Source of the DNA: Lactimicrobium massiliense
Lineage (GTDB): Bacteria; Bacillota_I; Bacilli_A; Erysipelotrichales; Erysipelotrichaceae
Direction: 5' to 3'
Assembly (NCBI RefSeq): GCF_900343155.1
Contig: NZ_OUNG01000001.1
Coordinates: forward strand, 186,001 to 250,000
DNA length: 64,000 nt
The position numbers and the translations under genes are program-made. This document shows, piece after piece, positions 8,098 through 17,452 of the stretch (position 1 is its first letter; the number at the start of each line of letters is the position of its first letter). Under the pieces are notes generated by a model that searched no databases, was not told the DNA's origin, and was given only the letters and a program-made list of their open reading frames with translations.

Positions 8098-8733
8098 TTA
8101 CATCAGTTTGGTGCCATTGCTTGTGCCGATTCTTTCAGCACCAGCCGCAATCATGGCATCCATGGCTTCCTTTGTGCGAATACCACCTGCTGCCTTTACC
8201 TTCAGACGGTCACCAACCGTCTTCTTCATCAGCGCAACATCTTCCACTGTAGCACCGCCTGTTGAGAAGCCCGTGCTTGTCTTGACAAAGTCTGCACCAG
8301 CTTTTTCTGCATCCTGACATGCTCTGACCTTCTCATCATTGGTAAGCAGGCATGCTTCGATGATTACCTTGAGAACATGGCTGCCAACTGCTTCCTTGAC
8401 AGCTTTGATCTCGTTGGTGACAGCTGCATCATCCCCGTCTTTCAGCCAGCCGACATTGAGTACCATATCAACTTCATCTGCGCCTCTTTCAATGGCATCC
8501 TTTGCTTCGAATACCTTGGAAGCACTGGTCATGGCACCAAGCGGGAATCCAATCACCACACAGACGTTGACATCACTGCCTGCAAGTTCTTTTCTGGCTG
8601 TTTCAATCCAGCATGGATTGACGCATACAGACGCAAAATCGTATTCTTTTGCCTCTTTGCACAACTGAATGATCTGTTCTTTGGTTGTGTCCGGCTTGAG
8701 CAGAGTGTGATCGATATACTTACTTCTCTTCAT
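8098..8733 (-). CDS. deoC: Deoxyribose-phosphate aldolase
   Basis: Class I aldolase, 211 aa, splitting 2-deoxyribose 5-phosphate into glyceraldehyde 3-phosphate and acetaldehyde in nucleoside catabolism. Visible marks: IDHTLLKPD (7-15), Schiff-base Lys in FVKTSTGFS (K151), second Lys in VKAAGGIRT (K180), Asp in VDMVLNVG (D89). The ATG at 8733 has AGGAGGG about 8 nt upstream and lies 14 nt inside the end of murE, so the two are coupled. A deo gene behind a mur gene is an unusual pairing and looks like an operon of convenience. Confidence 0.95.
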   Translation of the reverse strand: MKRSKYIDHTLLKPDTTKEQIIQLCKEAKEYDFASVCVNPCWIETARKELAGSDVNVCVVIGFPLGAMTSASKVFEAKDAIERGADEVDMVLNVGWLKDGDDAAVTNEIKAVKEAVGSHVLKVIIEACLLTNDEKVRACQDAEKAGADFVKTSTGFSTGGATVEDVALMKKTVGDRLKVKAAGGIRTKEAMDAMIAAGAERIGTSNGTKLM

Positions 8734-10189
8734 TTTCTTCTCCCTCCTGAGTGAAATAGTATTTATGGAGAACCTCCCGGGCGATGGCATCATCTCCCTC
8801 ATAAGGTTCACGGCCGAATTCACGGTAGATGAACTTTTCATCTCCCTTGCCTAAGATGATGATCGTATCGTTGGGATCCGCAAGTTCAACTGCCTGACGG
8901 ATCGCATCATATCTGTCTTCAATGATAATATAATTCGTTTTCTTGATACCAGCCGCAATTTCATGCGCAATTTCGATCGGATCTTCATCACGGGGATCAT
9001 CTTCCGTCAGAATAATCATGTCCGTATAGCGGTCCAGAATCTCGCCAAACTGAGGGCGCTTCTCCGTATCACGCTTGCCGGCACTGCCGGTAATGGCAAT
9101 GATACGCTTTCCTTTTGGCGTGATGGCACTGGCAAACTGGCATACCTGCTCAATGCCGTCCGGTGTATGGGCAAAGTCAACGATGATGTTGAAGGGCTGG
9201 CCTTCATCGATACGTTCCATTCTGCCTTCAATCTGCTTGAGATGGCGGATCTGCGGCAGCATCATTTCGATTGAAATGCCTTTGCTGTGGCATGCTGCAA
9301 TAGCCGCAACCAGGTTGTAGACATTGAACTTTGCGACAAGATTTGTCTCAATTTCATATTCCATGTCGCCGATTTTCAGTGTGATTCTTGTCTTGTCCGC
9401 AAGCAGCTGGTACTTGGTTACCTGGTAGTCTGCCTTATGGTTGACGCCATAGGTAATCACTCTGGCCGGGCAGTCTTTGACAATACGCATTCCATAGGGA
9501 TCATCCACGTTGGTGATGGCAATGGCATCTGGTTTGAGATGGTCAAACAGTTTCTTCTTGGCCAGGAAATATTTTTCCATGGTGCCATGATAATCAAGAT
9601 GATCATGAGTCAGGTTGGTAAAAACCGCGACATCGAAGTCAATGGCATCTACCCTGCCCTGTTCAATGCCGATGGAGCTTGCTTCAAGAGCACATGACTT
9701 CATGCCGGCATCTACCATGTCGCGCAGAATGCCATGCAGATCATCGATGTTCGGTGTTGTCAGCAGCGGCGGCAGTTTGACATTGCCGTATTCAATCGAG
9801 ATGGTGCCGATATAGCCGGTTGGCTCAATCTCATTCATGATATCGCGGATGATGCAGGAAATGGATGACTTGCCATTGGTGCCGGTCACGCCAAACATCA
9901 GCAGATCATGACTCGGGTAGCCATAGAAGGCATCTGCCACGGCATTGAAAGCAGCAGTGACATCCTTGACTTTGATATAGACAATGTCATCACGCATGTG
10001 GTCCAGCGGTTCACTGTAGACAATTGCTTTTGCGCCATTGGCAATGGCCTGGTCTACAAAGTTATGACCGTCGCTCATAATGCCTTTGACACAGAAAAAG
10101 ATGGAATCCGGCCGTTTGGTACGGGAATCTGCCATCAGGCTCTTGATCTCAATATCTGGTACATTCTCAAATAATGCTGAAAGTTTCAT
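8720..10189 (-). CDS. murE: UDP-MurNAc-tripeptide synthetase (MurE)
   Basis: 489-residue Mur ligase adding the third amino acid to UDP-MurNAc-L-Ala-D-Glu. N-terminal UDP-binding domain, ATP loop VTGTNGKSS (about 101-109), central domain with the Lys-rich block FLAKKKLF (about 208-215), C-terminal specificity motif [10 protein letters not shown] (395-404). meso-DAP enzymes read DNPR and staphylococcal L-Lys enzymes DNPA; DDPR is known from enzymes such as Thermotoga MurE that use lysine. L-Lys is therefore likely but not proved. ATG at 10189 overlaps the mtaB stop (ATGA) with AAGGAG 5 nt upstream. Confidence 0.95.
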   Translation of the reverse strand: MKLSALFENVPDIEIKSLMADSRTKRPDSIFFCVKGIMSDGHNFVDQAIANGAKAIVYSEPLDHMRDDIVYIKVKDVTAAFNAVADAFYGYPSHDLLMFGVTGTNGKSSISCIIRDIMNEIEPTGYIGTISIEYGNVKLPPLLTTPNIDDLHGILRDMVDAGMKSCALEASSIGIEQGRVDAIDFDVAVFTNLTHDHLDYHGTMEKYFLAKKKLFDHLKPDAIAITNVDDPYGMRIVKDCPARVITYGVNHKADYQVTKYQLLADKTRITLKIGDMEYEIETNLVAKFNVYNLVAAIAACHSKGISIEMMLPQIRHLKQIEGRMERIDEGQPFNIIVDFAHTPDGIEQVCQFASAITPKGKRIIAITGSAGKRDTEKRPQFGEILDRYTDMIILTEDDPRDEDPIEIAHEIAAGIKKTNYIIIEDRYDAIRQAVELADPNDTIIILGKGDEKFIYREFGREPYEGDDAIAREVLHKYYFTQEGEENEEK

Positions 10190-11463
10190 ATGGTCTCCTT
10201 CGCGCAGCCATACAAGGCATGCGATTCATATGCCTGCACATGTACATCATACATGCCTCTTGGCAGGCTCCCTCTGATACTGACAGGAAAATACTGAGAC
10301 GCATGGCCAACAGAATATCCGTCTTTATGCGTTTCCACAATCACCTGTACATCTTTGTCAATCCACTGCTGCTGATACGCATCACTGAGTTTCTGGGAAA
10401 GTTCCAGGACTCTGCGGGTACGCTCTTTTTTAATGCGCGGATCGATCTGATCCCTCATCCCGGCTGCCACCGTGCCCTGGCGCATGGAGTACGGAAAGGC
10501 ATGGATGAATGAGAACTGACACTTCTGCAGGAAGGCCAGTGTTTCGTCAAACTCCTGTTCTGTTTCTCCCGGGAAGCCGGCAATCAAATCACAGGAGATG
10601 GCAATGTCCGGGATCTCGCTGCGGATCTTTTCCAGTTTGGCAAGATAGGCAGCTGTGTCATAGGGTCTTCTCATCCGTTTCAAAACAGAATCACTGCCGC
10701 TCTGCAGAGGAATATGCAGATGGCGGGCAATGCGCGGTTCTTCCCTGATCAGTTCAATCAGTTCATCTGTGACTTCATTTTGTTCAATGGAAGAAATCCG
10801 CAGCCGTTTCAGATCCGGTGCTTCCTGCAGAATACGCTTCATCAACTGGGCAAGCGTCACGCCATATTCTCTGCCATAGCGGCCGGTATGAATGCCAGCC
10901 AGCACAATCTCAGGATAATGGATACTGAGACGCTTTGCCTCGGCGGTCACCGCATCTGGTGCCATGGATCTTTCTTTGCCGCGGGCATAGGGAATAATGC
11001 AGTAGGAGCAGAACTGACAGCAGCCATCCTGCACTTTCAGATAGGCCCGGGTGTGATTTTCAAACTGGGTTGTCTGCAGGTTGTCAAACGTCAGATGATC
11101 CAGACCGCCGCGCAGGGAAATGCGACGGTGTGTTTCCATGTATTCCTTCAAATGCTGCGGCACATTCTTCTTTTCACGGGTGCCAATGACAAGATCCGCA
11201 TCCTGGAGGGCTTCATCTGCCACTTCGGCATAACAGCCGATCATGGCAATGGCACCATTGGGGCTGATCCGCCTTGCCCGGTGCAACATCTTTCTGCTTT
11301 TCTGTGCAGCCATGTTGGTCACTGCACAGGTGAAGATCAGCACAGCATCGGCACTCTGTTCAAAAGGTTCTCTCTGCCAGCCTTCTTCTTCCAGCGTGTG
11401 GGCAATGCTTTCTGCTTCAAATGCATTCACTTTGCAGCCTAAATTACATACTGAAAACTTCAT
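10186..11463 (-). CDS. mtaB: tRNA t6A37 methylthiotransferase MtaB
   Basis: Radical-SAM methylthiotransferase, 425 aa, turning t6A37 into ms2t6A37 in ANN-decoding tRNAs. Order: UPF0004 domain with Cys10, Cys46 and Cys77 for the auxiliary cluster; radical-SAM core with C148-x3-C152-x2-C155 in GCCQFCSYCIIPYARG; C-terminal TRAM domain. The NLGCKVN start is typical of the MtaB branch and separates it from MiaB. ATG at 11463 has GGAG 6 nt upstream and starts 20 nt inside the rsmE end; the stop overlaps the murE start. A longer frame upstream lacks support. Confidence 0.93.
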   Translation of the reverse strand: MKFSVCNLGCKVNAFEAESIAHTLEEEGWQREPFEQSADAVLIFTCAVTNMAAQKSRKMLHRARRISPNGAIAMIGCYAEVADEALQDADLVIGTREKKNVPQHLKEYMETHRRISLRGGLDHLTFDNLQTTQFENHTRAYLKVQDGCCQFCSYCIIPYARGKERSMAPDAVTAEAKRLSIHYPEIVLAGIHTGRYGREYGVTLAQLMKRILQEAPDLKRLRISSIEQNEVTDELIELIREEPRIARHLHIPLQSGSDSVLKRMRRPYDTAAYLAKLEKIRSEIPDIAISCDLIAGFPGETEQEFDETLAFLQKCQFSFIHAFPYSMRQGTVAAGMRDQIDPRIKKERTRRVLELSQKLSDAYQQQWIDKDVQVIVETHKDGYSVGHASQYFPVSIRGSLPRGMYDVHVQAYESHALYGCAKETI

Positions 11464-12181
11464 TCTGATCTCCTGCTGCCTCACTCAGCACACTGCCGGC
11501 ATAGATCGCAGCCGTCTCTGCCCGCAGTATTCTGGATCCAAGTGTCACGGCCTGATAGCCATGGTCCATGAGCCATTGTACCTCATCAGGGCTGAAACCG
11601 CCCTCCGGGCCGATGACAACAGCAGCGCTTTTCTGGCCATGGTACAGATGGGAAAGCCGTGCCGATGTGCCATAGGCATTTTCATAGGCAGCTGCTTTTA
11701 ATTCTGCCTGCACCCGATCCAGATGATCAAAGGGAATCGTCTCTGCAAGTTCAGGAACGATGTTGCGTTTGCACTGCTGTGCCCCTTCCAGCAGAATCGT
11801 CTGCCAGCGGGCAGCAACACGCTCCTTTTTATCCTGTTTTTCCCTGACAACACAGCGGCTTGATACAAACGGCACCACTCTGGAAAAGCCGATTTCACTT
11901 GCTTTCTGCAGAACAAGTTCAAATTTCTCCCGGCGTATCAAAGCCATGCATAAAGTCATTTCACAGGCACATTCATGTATCTGCGGATCTTCCTTTTCCA
12001 CGATCGCCGCAAACTGTCCATCCACCCTGGCAGTGCGGGCAAACCAGGCCTTTCCTTCATAGACAAGACGCACTGTCTCTTCATGCAGGCGGACAACATC
12101 ACTGGCATGATGGGCCTGTTCTTTTGTAAAGAAATACGGCTTTCCTGCGGCAAGCGGCACATTGGCAAAATACTGCTGCAT
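11444..12181 (-). CDS. rsmE: 16S rRNA m3U1498 methyltransferase
   Basis: 245-residue SPOUT methyltransferase. It has an N-terminal PUA-like region (MQQYFANV), then the trefoil-knot motifs GPEGGFSPDE (about 190-199) and LGSRILRAETA (about 215-225). In Firmicutes it usually sits beside prmA or mtaB, as here. The start at 12181 matches the family's MQRYF-type beginning but has no clear Shine-Dalgarno within 12 nt. It is 20 nt behind the CorC-like gene, so translation may depend on coupling. Confidence 0.93.
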   Translation of the reverse strand: MQQYFANVPLAAGKPYFFTKEQAHHASDVVRLHEETVRLVYEGKAWFARTARVDGQFAAIVEKEDPQIHECACEMTLCMALIRREKFELVLQKASEIGFSRVVPFVSSRCVVREKQDKKERVAARWQTILLEGAQQCKRNIVPELAETIPFDHLDRVQAELKAAAYENAYGTSARLSHLYHGQKSAAVVIGPEGGFSPDEVQWLMDHGYQAVTLGSRILRAETAAIYAGSVLSEAAGDQNEVFSM

Positions 12182-12201
12182 ACTGACTGAAAAGAAAAGG
12201 A

Positions 12202-13485
12202 TTATTCCTTTTCCTGTTCCTCCTGTTTCTTCTGTGGATTTTTGATTTCAACCTTCAGCTCAATGACTTTTCGCTGATCAGCTTTGGTGATGGTGACATG
12301 CAGATTCTTGAAGTCAAACTGCTCGCCAACCCGGGGAATATGTTCCAGTTCGTGAATGGCCCACCCAGATACCGTGATATAGTCATCATCGTCTTCATCG
12401 TCATCCACATCGACGCCAAAGCGCTCAAACATATCATCCGCATCTGCGTCTGCCTTGACCAGATATGTTGTCTCATCGATCTTCTGGTAATATTCCTTGA
12501 CGGTATCATGCTCATCCCAGATCTCACCAACAAGTTCCTCAATGATATCTTCCAGTGTGATGATACCCTGGGTGCCGCCGTATTCATCCAGCACAACGGC
12601 AAGATGCAGCTTGGCACCCTGCAATTGTTTCAGCAGAGTGGAAATCTTGACATTGGTACTTGTATAAATCACCGGTTTGATGATCTTGCGGATCGGGCAG
12701 TGCTCATACTTCATCTGGGCATAGAAGTCCTTTTCATGGATCACGCCGACAATGTTGTCAATGGAATTCTCATAGACCGGCAGGCGTGAAAAGGAACTGT
12801 AGCGGAATGTCTTTTCAATCTCATTGGGCGGTGTGGTGATGTCAATGGCAAGTACATCTACCCGCGGGGTGAGAACATCTTTGACATCCAGATCATTGAA
12901 TTCAATAGCCGCTGAGATCAGATCACTCTCATGCTCTTCCAGATCGCCGTCTTTTTCAGCTTCATCCACCATCGTGATCAGTTCATCCTGGAAGTCAGAA
13001 TCATCATCTTTGACTTTGATAAAGTGCGACATCAATTTCTGCAGCAGGTTGAAGAGAAACGACAGCGGTGTGAAGATAAATTCGCAGAAATGAACAAATC
13101 CTACCGTATGTACGGCAATCCGCTCAGGAATGCGGCTTGCCAGTGTCTTTGGCATGATCTCGCCAAATACCAGCACCACAATTGTGATCACAATCGTTGA
13201 GACCGTCGGTCCGTTTCCAGATCCCAGCCAGCTTGTAAACAGAAGTGTACCGATAGTTGCAGAGGCGATATTGACAATATTGTTGCCAATCAGAATCGTT
13301 GTCAGAAAACGGTCAAAATGATCCAGAATTTCCAGAACAACACCAGCCTCGGCATTGCCGTCATTTTCCATATTTTTCAGACGGATCCGGTTCACGCTGG
13401 AATAAGCAGTCTCAATGGCAGAAAACAAACCTGACAAGGCAATCAGTACAATCAGTGCCAGTAGATACTCACTTGTTTTGCTCAT
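12202..13485 (-). CDS. CNNM/CorC-family transporter (hemolysin-like, UPF0053)
   Basis: 427-residue membrane protein related to Mg2+/Co2+ exporters (CorC, MpfA, YhdP). The N-terminal CNNM domain has about four membrane segments (first at ALIVLIALSGLFSAIE; FSAIETA is the family mark). It continues with two CBS domains (about 200-330, with RVDVLAIDITTP and LDEYGGTQGIITLEDIIEE), then a CorC/HlyC domain with an acidic insert DVDDDEDDDD. The start at 13485 has AGGGTGG 5 nt upstream. It leads the corC-rsmE-mtaB-murE-deoC operon behind the promoter at 13573-13601. Confidence 0.9.
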   Translation of the reverse strand: MSKTSEYLLALIVLIALSGLFSAIETAYSSVNRIRLKNMENDGNAEAGVVLEILDHFDRFLTTILIGNNIVNIASATIGTLLFTSWLGSGNGPTVSTIVITIVVLVFGEIMPKTLASRIPERIAVHTVGFVHFCEFIFTPLSFLFNLLQKLMSHFIKVKDDDSDFQDELITMVDEAEKDGDLEEHESDLISAAIEFNDLDVKDVLTPRVDVLAIDITTPPNEIEKTFRYSSFSRLPVYENSIDNIVGVIHEKDFYAQMKYEHCPIRKIIKPVIYTSTNVKISTLLKQLQGAKLHLAVVLDEYGGTQGIITLEDIIEELVGEIWDEHDTVKEYYQKIDETTYLVKADADADDMFERFGVDVDDDEDDDDYITVSGWAIHELEHIPRVGEQFDFKNLHVTITKADQRKVIELKVEIKNPQKKQEEQEKE

Positions 13486-13572
13486 TTCTGCCACCCTTTC
13501 ATTTTCAGCTTCCAACAAAGCGGACAACAGGAAGAATCATCCATATTTTCTGCATCACCTTTCAGTGGTGCA

Positions 13573-13601
13573 ATTATAGCATTATGGCTGTTGACAGGCA
13601 A
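13573..13601 (-). promoter_or_regulatory. Promoter of the corC-like/rsmE/mtaB/murE/deoC operon
   Basis: -35 TTGCCT (complement of 13596-13601), 17-bp spacer, -10 TATAAT (complement of 13573-13578). About 88 bp upstream of the first start codon. Confidence 0.75.
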
Positions 13602-13630
13602 ACCAGCCAGTGCTGATACAGAAGCATAAG

Positions 13631-13664
13631 AAAAGGATCTGCCTGCATTGCGGAAGATCCTCTT
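13631..13664 (-). terminator. Terminator after the decayed SDR gene
   Basis: AAGAGGATCT (complement of 13655-13664) pairs with AGATCCTTTT (complement of 13631-13640) around a 14-nt loop; the minus strand continues TTTTCTTATG. It is just downstream of the pseudogene stop. Confidence 0.6.
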
Positions 13665-13672
13665 GATCTCAT

Positions 13673-13956
13673 TCAATCCTTCTTCATGGCACCAAAGGCA
13701 GCCATGATTGTGGCTGGGCTGACCTGGCCCATGCCGCCGCCGATCTCAATGATCTGACCATTGATGCAGGATCCCTGTTCACTGGCAAGGAAGGCAAGAA
13801 TGTCAACCGTTCCATAAGCGGATACAGCCTCATCCAGAATACGGTCCAGATCGCACCTGTATCCACGTCTCGCTTCACCGGTGTGATCTTTACGGCAAAG
13901 CCGCGCTTTTCAGCATCCTGGGCAAGCTCTTCCAGCTTGTTCAGTCTTCTTGACAT
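13673..13956 (-). pseudogene. Remnant of a short-chain dehydrogenase/reductase
   Basis: Two SDR-like pieces in different frames. From 13956 the frame reads MSRRLNKLEELAQDAEKRG, the region after the first Rossmann turn of FabG-like enzymes. A shift near 13860 leads into DRILDEAVSAYGTVDIL, which then joins directly to AFLASEQGSCINGQIIEI, the C-terminal substrate/cofactor block, ending FGAMKKD at the TGA at 13673. The TGxxxGIG nucleotide loop and the whole Ser-Tyr-Lys catalytic region are missing. So it is a gene with truncation, one frameshift and an internal deletion. It lies between ftsZ and the corC operon. Confidence 0.75.
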
Positions 13957-13982
13957 TGGCTCCTTCCTGGGCATAGCGCAGA

Positions 13983-14009
13983 GAAAAAGAAAACCGGCCG
14001 CAGCCGGTT
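13983..14009 (-). terminator. Terminator of ftsAZ
   Basis: AACCGGC (complement of 14003-14009) pairs with GCCGGTT (complement of 13992-13998), followed by TTCTTTTTCTC on the minus strand, 5 bp after the ftsZ stop. Confidence 0.8.
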
Positions 14010-14013
14010 CATG

Positions 14014-15141
14014 TCAGTTTCTCTTGAAGAAACCCGGGATACCGTCATCGTCATCCTCTTCTTTGGCATTGCTGTCAAAAGAGGAATTGAAGCCCAGGTT
14101 ATCATCATCATTGGATTCCGGAACAACACCCGGATCAGCAGGCTTGGCACCGATAATCGGCTGCGTATCCTTGGCCGGTTTGTCACTCTCAATCATTTCC
14201 GGACGCGGCAGATCGAAGCCGGTCGCAATGATGGAAACGATGATGGAATCACCAATCTTGTCGTTGATGGCAACACCGAAGATGATATCGATATCATTGC
14301 CGGCTGCCTCACGGATATAGTCAACTGCCTCACTGGCATCATATGCAGACATGCTGGCACCGCCAGTTACGTTGATGATGGCATTCTTGGCACCCTTGAT
14401 CTGTGCTTCCAGCAGCGGTGACTGAATGGCACGCTCAGCAGCTTCCTTAGCCTTGTTCTCACCATCTGCCATGCCAATGCCGAACAGTGCAGAGCCCTGT
14501 CCCTGCATGACACTCTTGATATCCGCAAAGTCGAGGTTGATCATTGCCGGAACTGCAATCAGATCTGTAATGGTCTGCACACCCTGACGCAGAATATTGT
14601 CTGCTTCCTTGAATGCATCTTCGAACGGAATGTGTCCGATCACATCCAGTACCTTGTTATTGGAAATGATGATCAGGGAATCCACATACTCTTTCAGCTG
14701 TTCCAGACCCTGCTCAGCCTGTACCATTCTGCGCTTGCCTTCAAAGGAGAACGGCTTGGTAACAATACCAACTGTCAGACATCCAAGTTCCTTCGCAATC
14801 TTGGCAAACAGAGGAGAAGCACCTGTACCAGTGCCGCCGCCAAGACCTGCTGTCAGGAATACCATATCAGCGCCTTCCAGTGCCTTGCGGATTGCATCTT
14901 CACTCTCCACAGCTGCCTTGCGTCCATTATCCGGATTGCCGCCAGCGCCCAGGCCTTCCTTGCCAAGCTGAATCTTATTGGCGACAGGCGAAACATCCAG
15001 AGCCTGTACATCAGTGTTGGCTACATAAAATTCAACGCCCTGAACACCTTCCTGCACCATCCGGTTCACTGCATTTCCGCCGGCACCGCCAATGCCGAAA
15101 ACCTTGATCTTTGCTACCTGGTTATACGTTAAGTCTGCCAT
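14014..15141 (-). CDS. ftsZ: Cell division protein FtsZ
   Basis: 375-residue tubulin-like GTPase that forms the Z ring. Nucleotide-binding FGIGGAGGNAVNRM (15-28), T4 loop GGGTGTG (101-107), synergy loop with the NLDFADIK block (about 205-212), an acidic spacer near 340-367 and the conserved C-terminal peptide DGIPGFFKRN that binds FtsA. It is 15 bp behind ftsA and ends at a terminator. Start at 15141 with GAGGT about 7 nt upstream. Confidence 0.98.
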   Translation of the reverse strand: MADLTYNQVAKIKVFGIGGAGGNAVNRMVQEGVQGVEFYVANTDVQALDVSPVANKIQLGKEGLGAGGNPDNGRKAAVESEDAIRKALEGADMVFLTAGLGGGTGTGASPLFAKIAKELGCLTVGIVTKPFSFEGKRRMVQAEQGLEQLKEYVDSLIIISNNKVLDVIGHIPFEDAFKEADNILRQGVQTITDLIAVPAMINLDFADIKSVMQGQGSALFGIGMADGENKAKEAAERAIQSPLLEAQIKGAKNAIINVTGGASMSAYDASEAVDYIREAAGNDIDIIFGVAINDKIGDSIIVSIIATGFDLPRPEMIESDKPAKDTQPIIGAKPADPGVVPESNDDDNLGFNSSFDSNAKEEDDDDGIPGFFKRN

Positions 15142-15156
15142 AAATTCTACCTCACA

Positions 15157-16422
15157 TTACCTTTTATTATCCAGGAACAGGCCCTTGAGCTTACTTGTCA
15201 AAGTGTCCTCTTTAACGTTCCCTTCATTTTTCTTATCTCTGTAGGATACAGCCTTGATAAATGCATCCATATCAATGCTGTCATCGGTATAGCCGGTGAT
15301 CGGCAGACGATCCTGATATGCATAGAACAATCCAAGGCTTGTCGTCAGCCCGGCGTTTCTGCCCCCCAGAGTATCAGGCACATAGCTGCGGACATTGACC
15401 TGCAGCTTAGTACCAAGCACTTCTGCAAGCCCCTGTGTCTCGCCGCCTTCGCCTGTAATAATAACAGCAGTCTGGCCCGCTTGCAATATCGGGGCGCACG
15501 TTTTTTGGATATAGGAGGCCCATGCATTTACGCCTGGCATCACACAGTCAATCAGTTCCTTTTCCGTAATTGTATGTGTTTTTCCGCCTGCTGACCAGAT
15601 ATGTACCGGATTGTCAGATGGGTTCGGATTGTTGAGAACAGCACTGTATTTAAACAGTTCAACGGCATTTTCCGGCGATATCCCATACTGATCTGTCAAA
15701 GATCCGGCAATGGTTCCAATACCAATCGGCATCACCATTGCAGTTGTCAGCCTGCCCTTGCGCAGTAAGCCAAGTGATGTGGACTGGCGCTCTACCTTCA
15801 GCACAATCATCTGCTGATTGACTGACTGTTCAAACAGCGCCGCCTCCTTGCCGGCCGCATAGACATCCAGGAAGATATCCATGATCTTGATGCCAGCCTT
15901 TTCTACGCAGCTGCACATTTCATAGGACAGCGTACGGTTTGCACACAGCAGATCAATATCGACGGACAGCGATGAGCACTTTTCACCAATCGGAATCCGA
16001 CGGGTAGAAATACCATTGACGGTATAGCGCACATTGACAGTCTGGATCAGCGCATAGTCTTTGCCAATATCCATATTCTGCGCTTTTGCCATTGCATTGC
16101 GCACATCCTGCACTGTCACTGTCTGGTCAATACCGGTAATATCAACCGTTGATTTGAAGCTGTAGCGCTTCATGCCATACGACGGCATTGCCAGGATGGC
16201 ACTCTTGATTGACGCGCCAATCATTTTATGTGCATTATCCACTGCCTGCTTCACGGCACTGGTCACGGCAGCGGGATCCGTAATCTTTACCCCATCAAAG
16301 CCGCTGCAGGCGACGCGTTCTACTTTAATAATATTAAAACGGGTATTGAAGAATTCACCGACAATCAGGCGCACCTCATGGTCGCTGACTTCAACTGCCG
16401 CAAAAATCTGTTTATCGTTCAC
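15157..16422 (-). CDS. ftsA: Cell division protein FtsA
   Basis: 421-residue actin-like protein tethering FtsZ to the membrane. SHS2-inserted actin fold: N-terminal AAVEVSDHEVRLIVGE (phosphate 1), SFKSTVDITG region, VIITGEGGETQGL (adenosine motif, about 325-337). It ends with a short amphipathic stretch SKLKGLFLD, the membrane-targeting helix. The start is a GTG at 16422 with GGGAG about 10 nt upstream. The sequence is divergent from Bacillus FtsA, but the place before ftsZ makes the call safe. Usual upstream neighbours such as ftsQ are absent. Confidence 0.93.
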   Translation of the reverse strand: MNDKQIFAAVEVSDHEVRLIVGEFFNTRFNIIKVERVACSGFDGVKITDPAAVTSAVKQAVDNAHKMIGASIKSAILAMPSYGMKRYSFKSTVDITGIDQTVTVQDVRNAMAKAQNMDIGKDYALIQTVNVRYTVNGISTRRIPIGEKCSSLSVDIDLLCANRTLSYEMCSCVEKAGIKIMDIFLDVYAAGKEAALFEQSVNQQMIVLKVERQSTSLGLLRKGRLTTAMVMPIGIGTIAGSLTDQYGISPENAVELFKYSAVLNNPNPSDNPVHIWSAGGKTHTITEKELIDCVMPGVNAWASYIQKTCAPILQAGQTAVIITGEGGETQGLAEVLGTKLQVNVRSYVPDTLGGRNAGLTTSLGLFYAYQDRLPITGYTDDSIDMDAFIKAVSYRDKKNEGNVKEDTLTSKLKGLFLDNKR

Positions 16423-16472
16423 TTGCCAGCCGCTCCCTTCCTTAACAAAAGTTATATTATCACACTTCCTTC

Positions 16473-16496
16473 ACAGGGCCTAGGATTTTTCCCTGT
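16473..16496. promoter_or_regulatory. Inverted repeat in the ftsA-rpmB intergenic region
   Basis: ACAGGG (16473-16478) and CCCTGT (16491-16496) around 12 nt, in the divergent region between ftsA and rpmB. Possible operator or RNA hairpin; no family match and no T-run, so not a terminator. Confidence 0.25.
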
Positions 16497-16522
16497 CAAC
16501 CAGTCGTACACTTTGTTTTTTG

Positions 16523-16551
16523 TTGCAAATGAAATTGAAGCATGATAAAGT
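16523..16551 (+). promoter_or_regulatory. Promoter of rpmB
   Basis: TTGCAA (16523-16528), 17-bp spacer, TAAAGT (16546-16551). Predicted start near 16558, leaving a short leader with GGAGG before the ATG at 16582. Confidence 0.65.
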
Positions 16552-16581
16552 ATTTTAGCATTATGTGAAGGAGGTTATGGT

Positions 16582-16800
16582 ATGTCCAGAGTTTGTGCCG
16601 TATCCGGTAAGAAAGCTATGTCAGGAAACAGACGTTCACACTCCCTGCGCGCAACTCGCCGCAAGTGGAACGTTAACCTTCAGAAGGTTCATATGGTCGT
16701 AGATGGAAAGCCTGTGACCGTTAAGATCTCTGCCCGTGCTCTCAAGACACTGAAGGGAACAGGCAGGAAGGCAAAGACAGCTGAAGCTGCTGCTGAATAA
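16582..16800 (+). CDS. rpmB: Large ribosomal subunit protein bL28
   Basis: 72 aa, starting [20 protein letters not shown], the standard bL28 opening (only one Cys here, so no zinc-binding Cys pair). It has an Ala-rich C-terminal tail, KTAEAAAE. It is single-gene, with its own promoter and a strong terminator, and is divergent from ftsA and convergent with thiN. GGAGG lies 7 nt before the start. Confidence 0.97.
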   Translation: MSRVCAVSGKKAMSGNRRSHSLRATRRKWNVNLQKVHMVVDGKPVTVKISARALKTLKGTGRKAKTAEAAAE

Positions 16801-16812
16801 GCAAGAAGAAAA

Positions 16813-16839
16813 AGAATCCCGACGGATTCTCTTTTTTTT
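16813..16839. terminator. Bidirectional terminator between rpmB and thiN
   Basis: AGAATCC-CGAC-GGATTCT (16813-16830) with eight T on the plus side and TTTTTCTTCTT on the minus side; it serves the two convergent transcripts. Confidence 0.85.
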
Positions 16840-16846
16840 GCATTTG

Positions 16847-17452
16847 TCAGTCTTTGCACTGCAGAACCATGACATGGCCCCTCTTCACTTCCACAATTCC
16901 CTCATCTTTGAGAATTTCATTGGATACCGTATACAGATCGGATGGTGTCAGGGTGCGGTCTGTCAGAGGATATTTGAAACCTGACAGTGTGACAGCGGCA
17001 TCTTCCCATGTGAAAAAGGAGATGTAGTCATACCCGTTTTTCCTGATTTCATATCTGCCCGGTCCGATTACATAGGCATCATTTTCTGCATCCCATAATT
17101 CCAGACAGTCTTTATACTTCCAGAGCAGGCGCAGATTCACCAGGGCATGGTCTGCCCTGCCGCCAAAGGCACCGCACATCACAATGTGGTCGTATCCAAG
17201 ATCAATGGCCGTTTTGACGGCATGCTCGGAATCCGAATCATCCTTGATCGGGTTCAGGCGGATGATCTGATCGCACCACTGTGCAATCAGACTAATGTCT
17301 TCTTCCCTGACCGAATCAAAATCACCAACGGCACACACCATATGACGATGCTGCTGTGCCAGCGTCAGTGCTCCTTTGTCACATCCGATCAGATCTGCTT
17401 TTTCTGCTGGCAGCTGATCTGCCAGCTTCAAAGCAATCAGTACCTTTTTCAT
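16847..17452 (-). CDS. thiN: Thiamine pyrophosphokinase
   Basis: 201-residue enzyme transferring pyrophosphate from ATP to thiamine to give TPP. Motifs of the family: IGCDKGAL (about 22-29), VGDFDSV (42-48), KDDSDSEHAV (about 70-79) with the metal-binding acidic residues, GAFGGRADHAL (about 94-104). It is the last gene of the priA-to-thiN cluster; its start overlaps the rpe stop (ATGA). TPP is the cofactor of the pyruvate oxidoreductase encoded at 46286-49834. Confidence 0.93.
   Translation of the reverse strand: MKKVLIALKLADQLPAEKADLIGCDKGALTLAQQHRHMVCAVGDFDSVREEDISLIAQWCDQIIRLNPIKDDSDSEHAVKTAIDLGYDHIVMCGAFGGRADHALVNLRLLWKYKDCLELWDAENDAYVIGPGRYEIRKNGYDYISFFTWEDAAVTLSGFKYPLTDRTLTPSDLYTVSNEILKDEGIVEVKRGHVMVLQCKD

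Noticed and set aside
13482..13676. 64-codon minus-strand frame between the SDR remnant and the corC-like gene
   Set aside because: It starts with TTG, runs through a terminator hairpin and the corC promoter, and has no plausible protein character.
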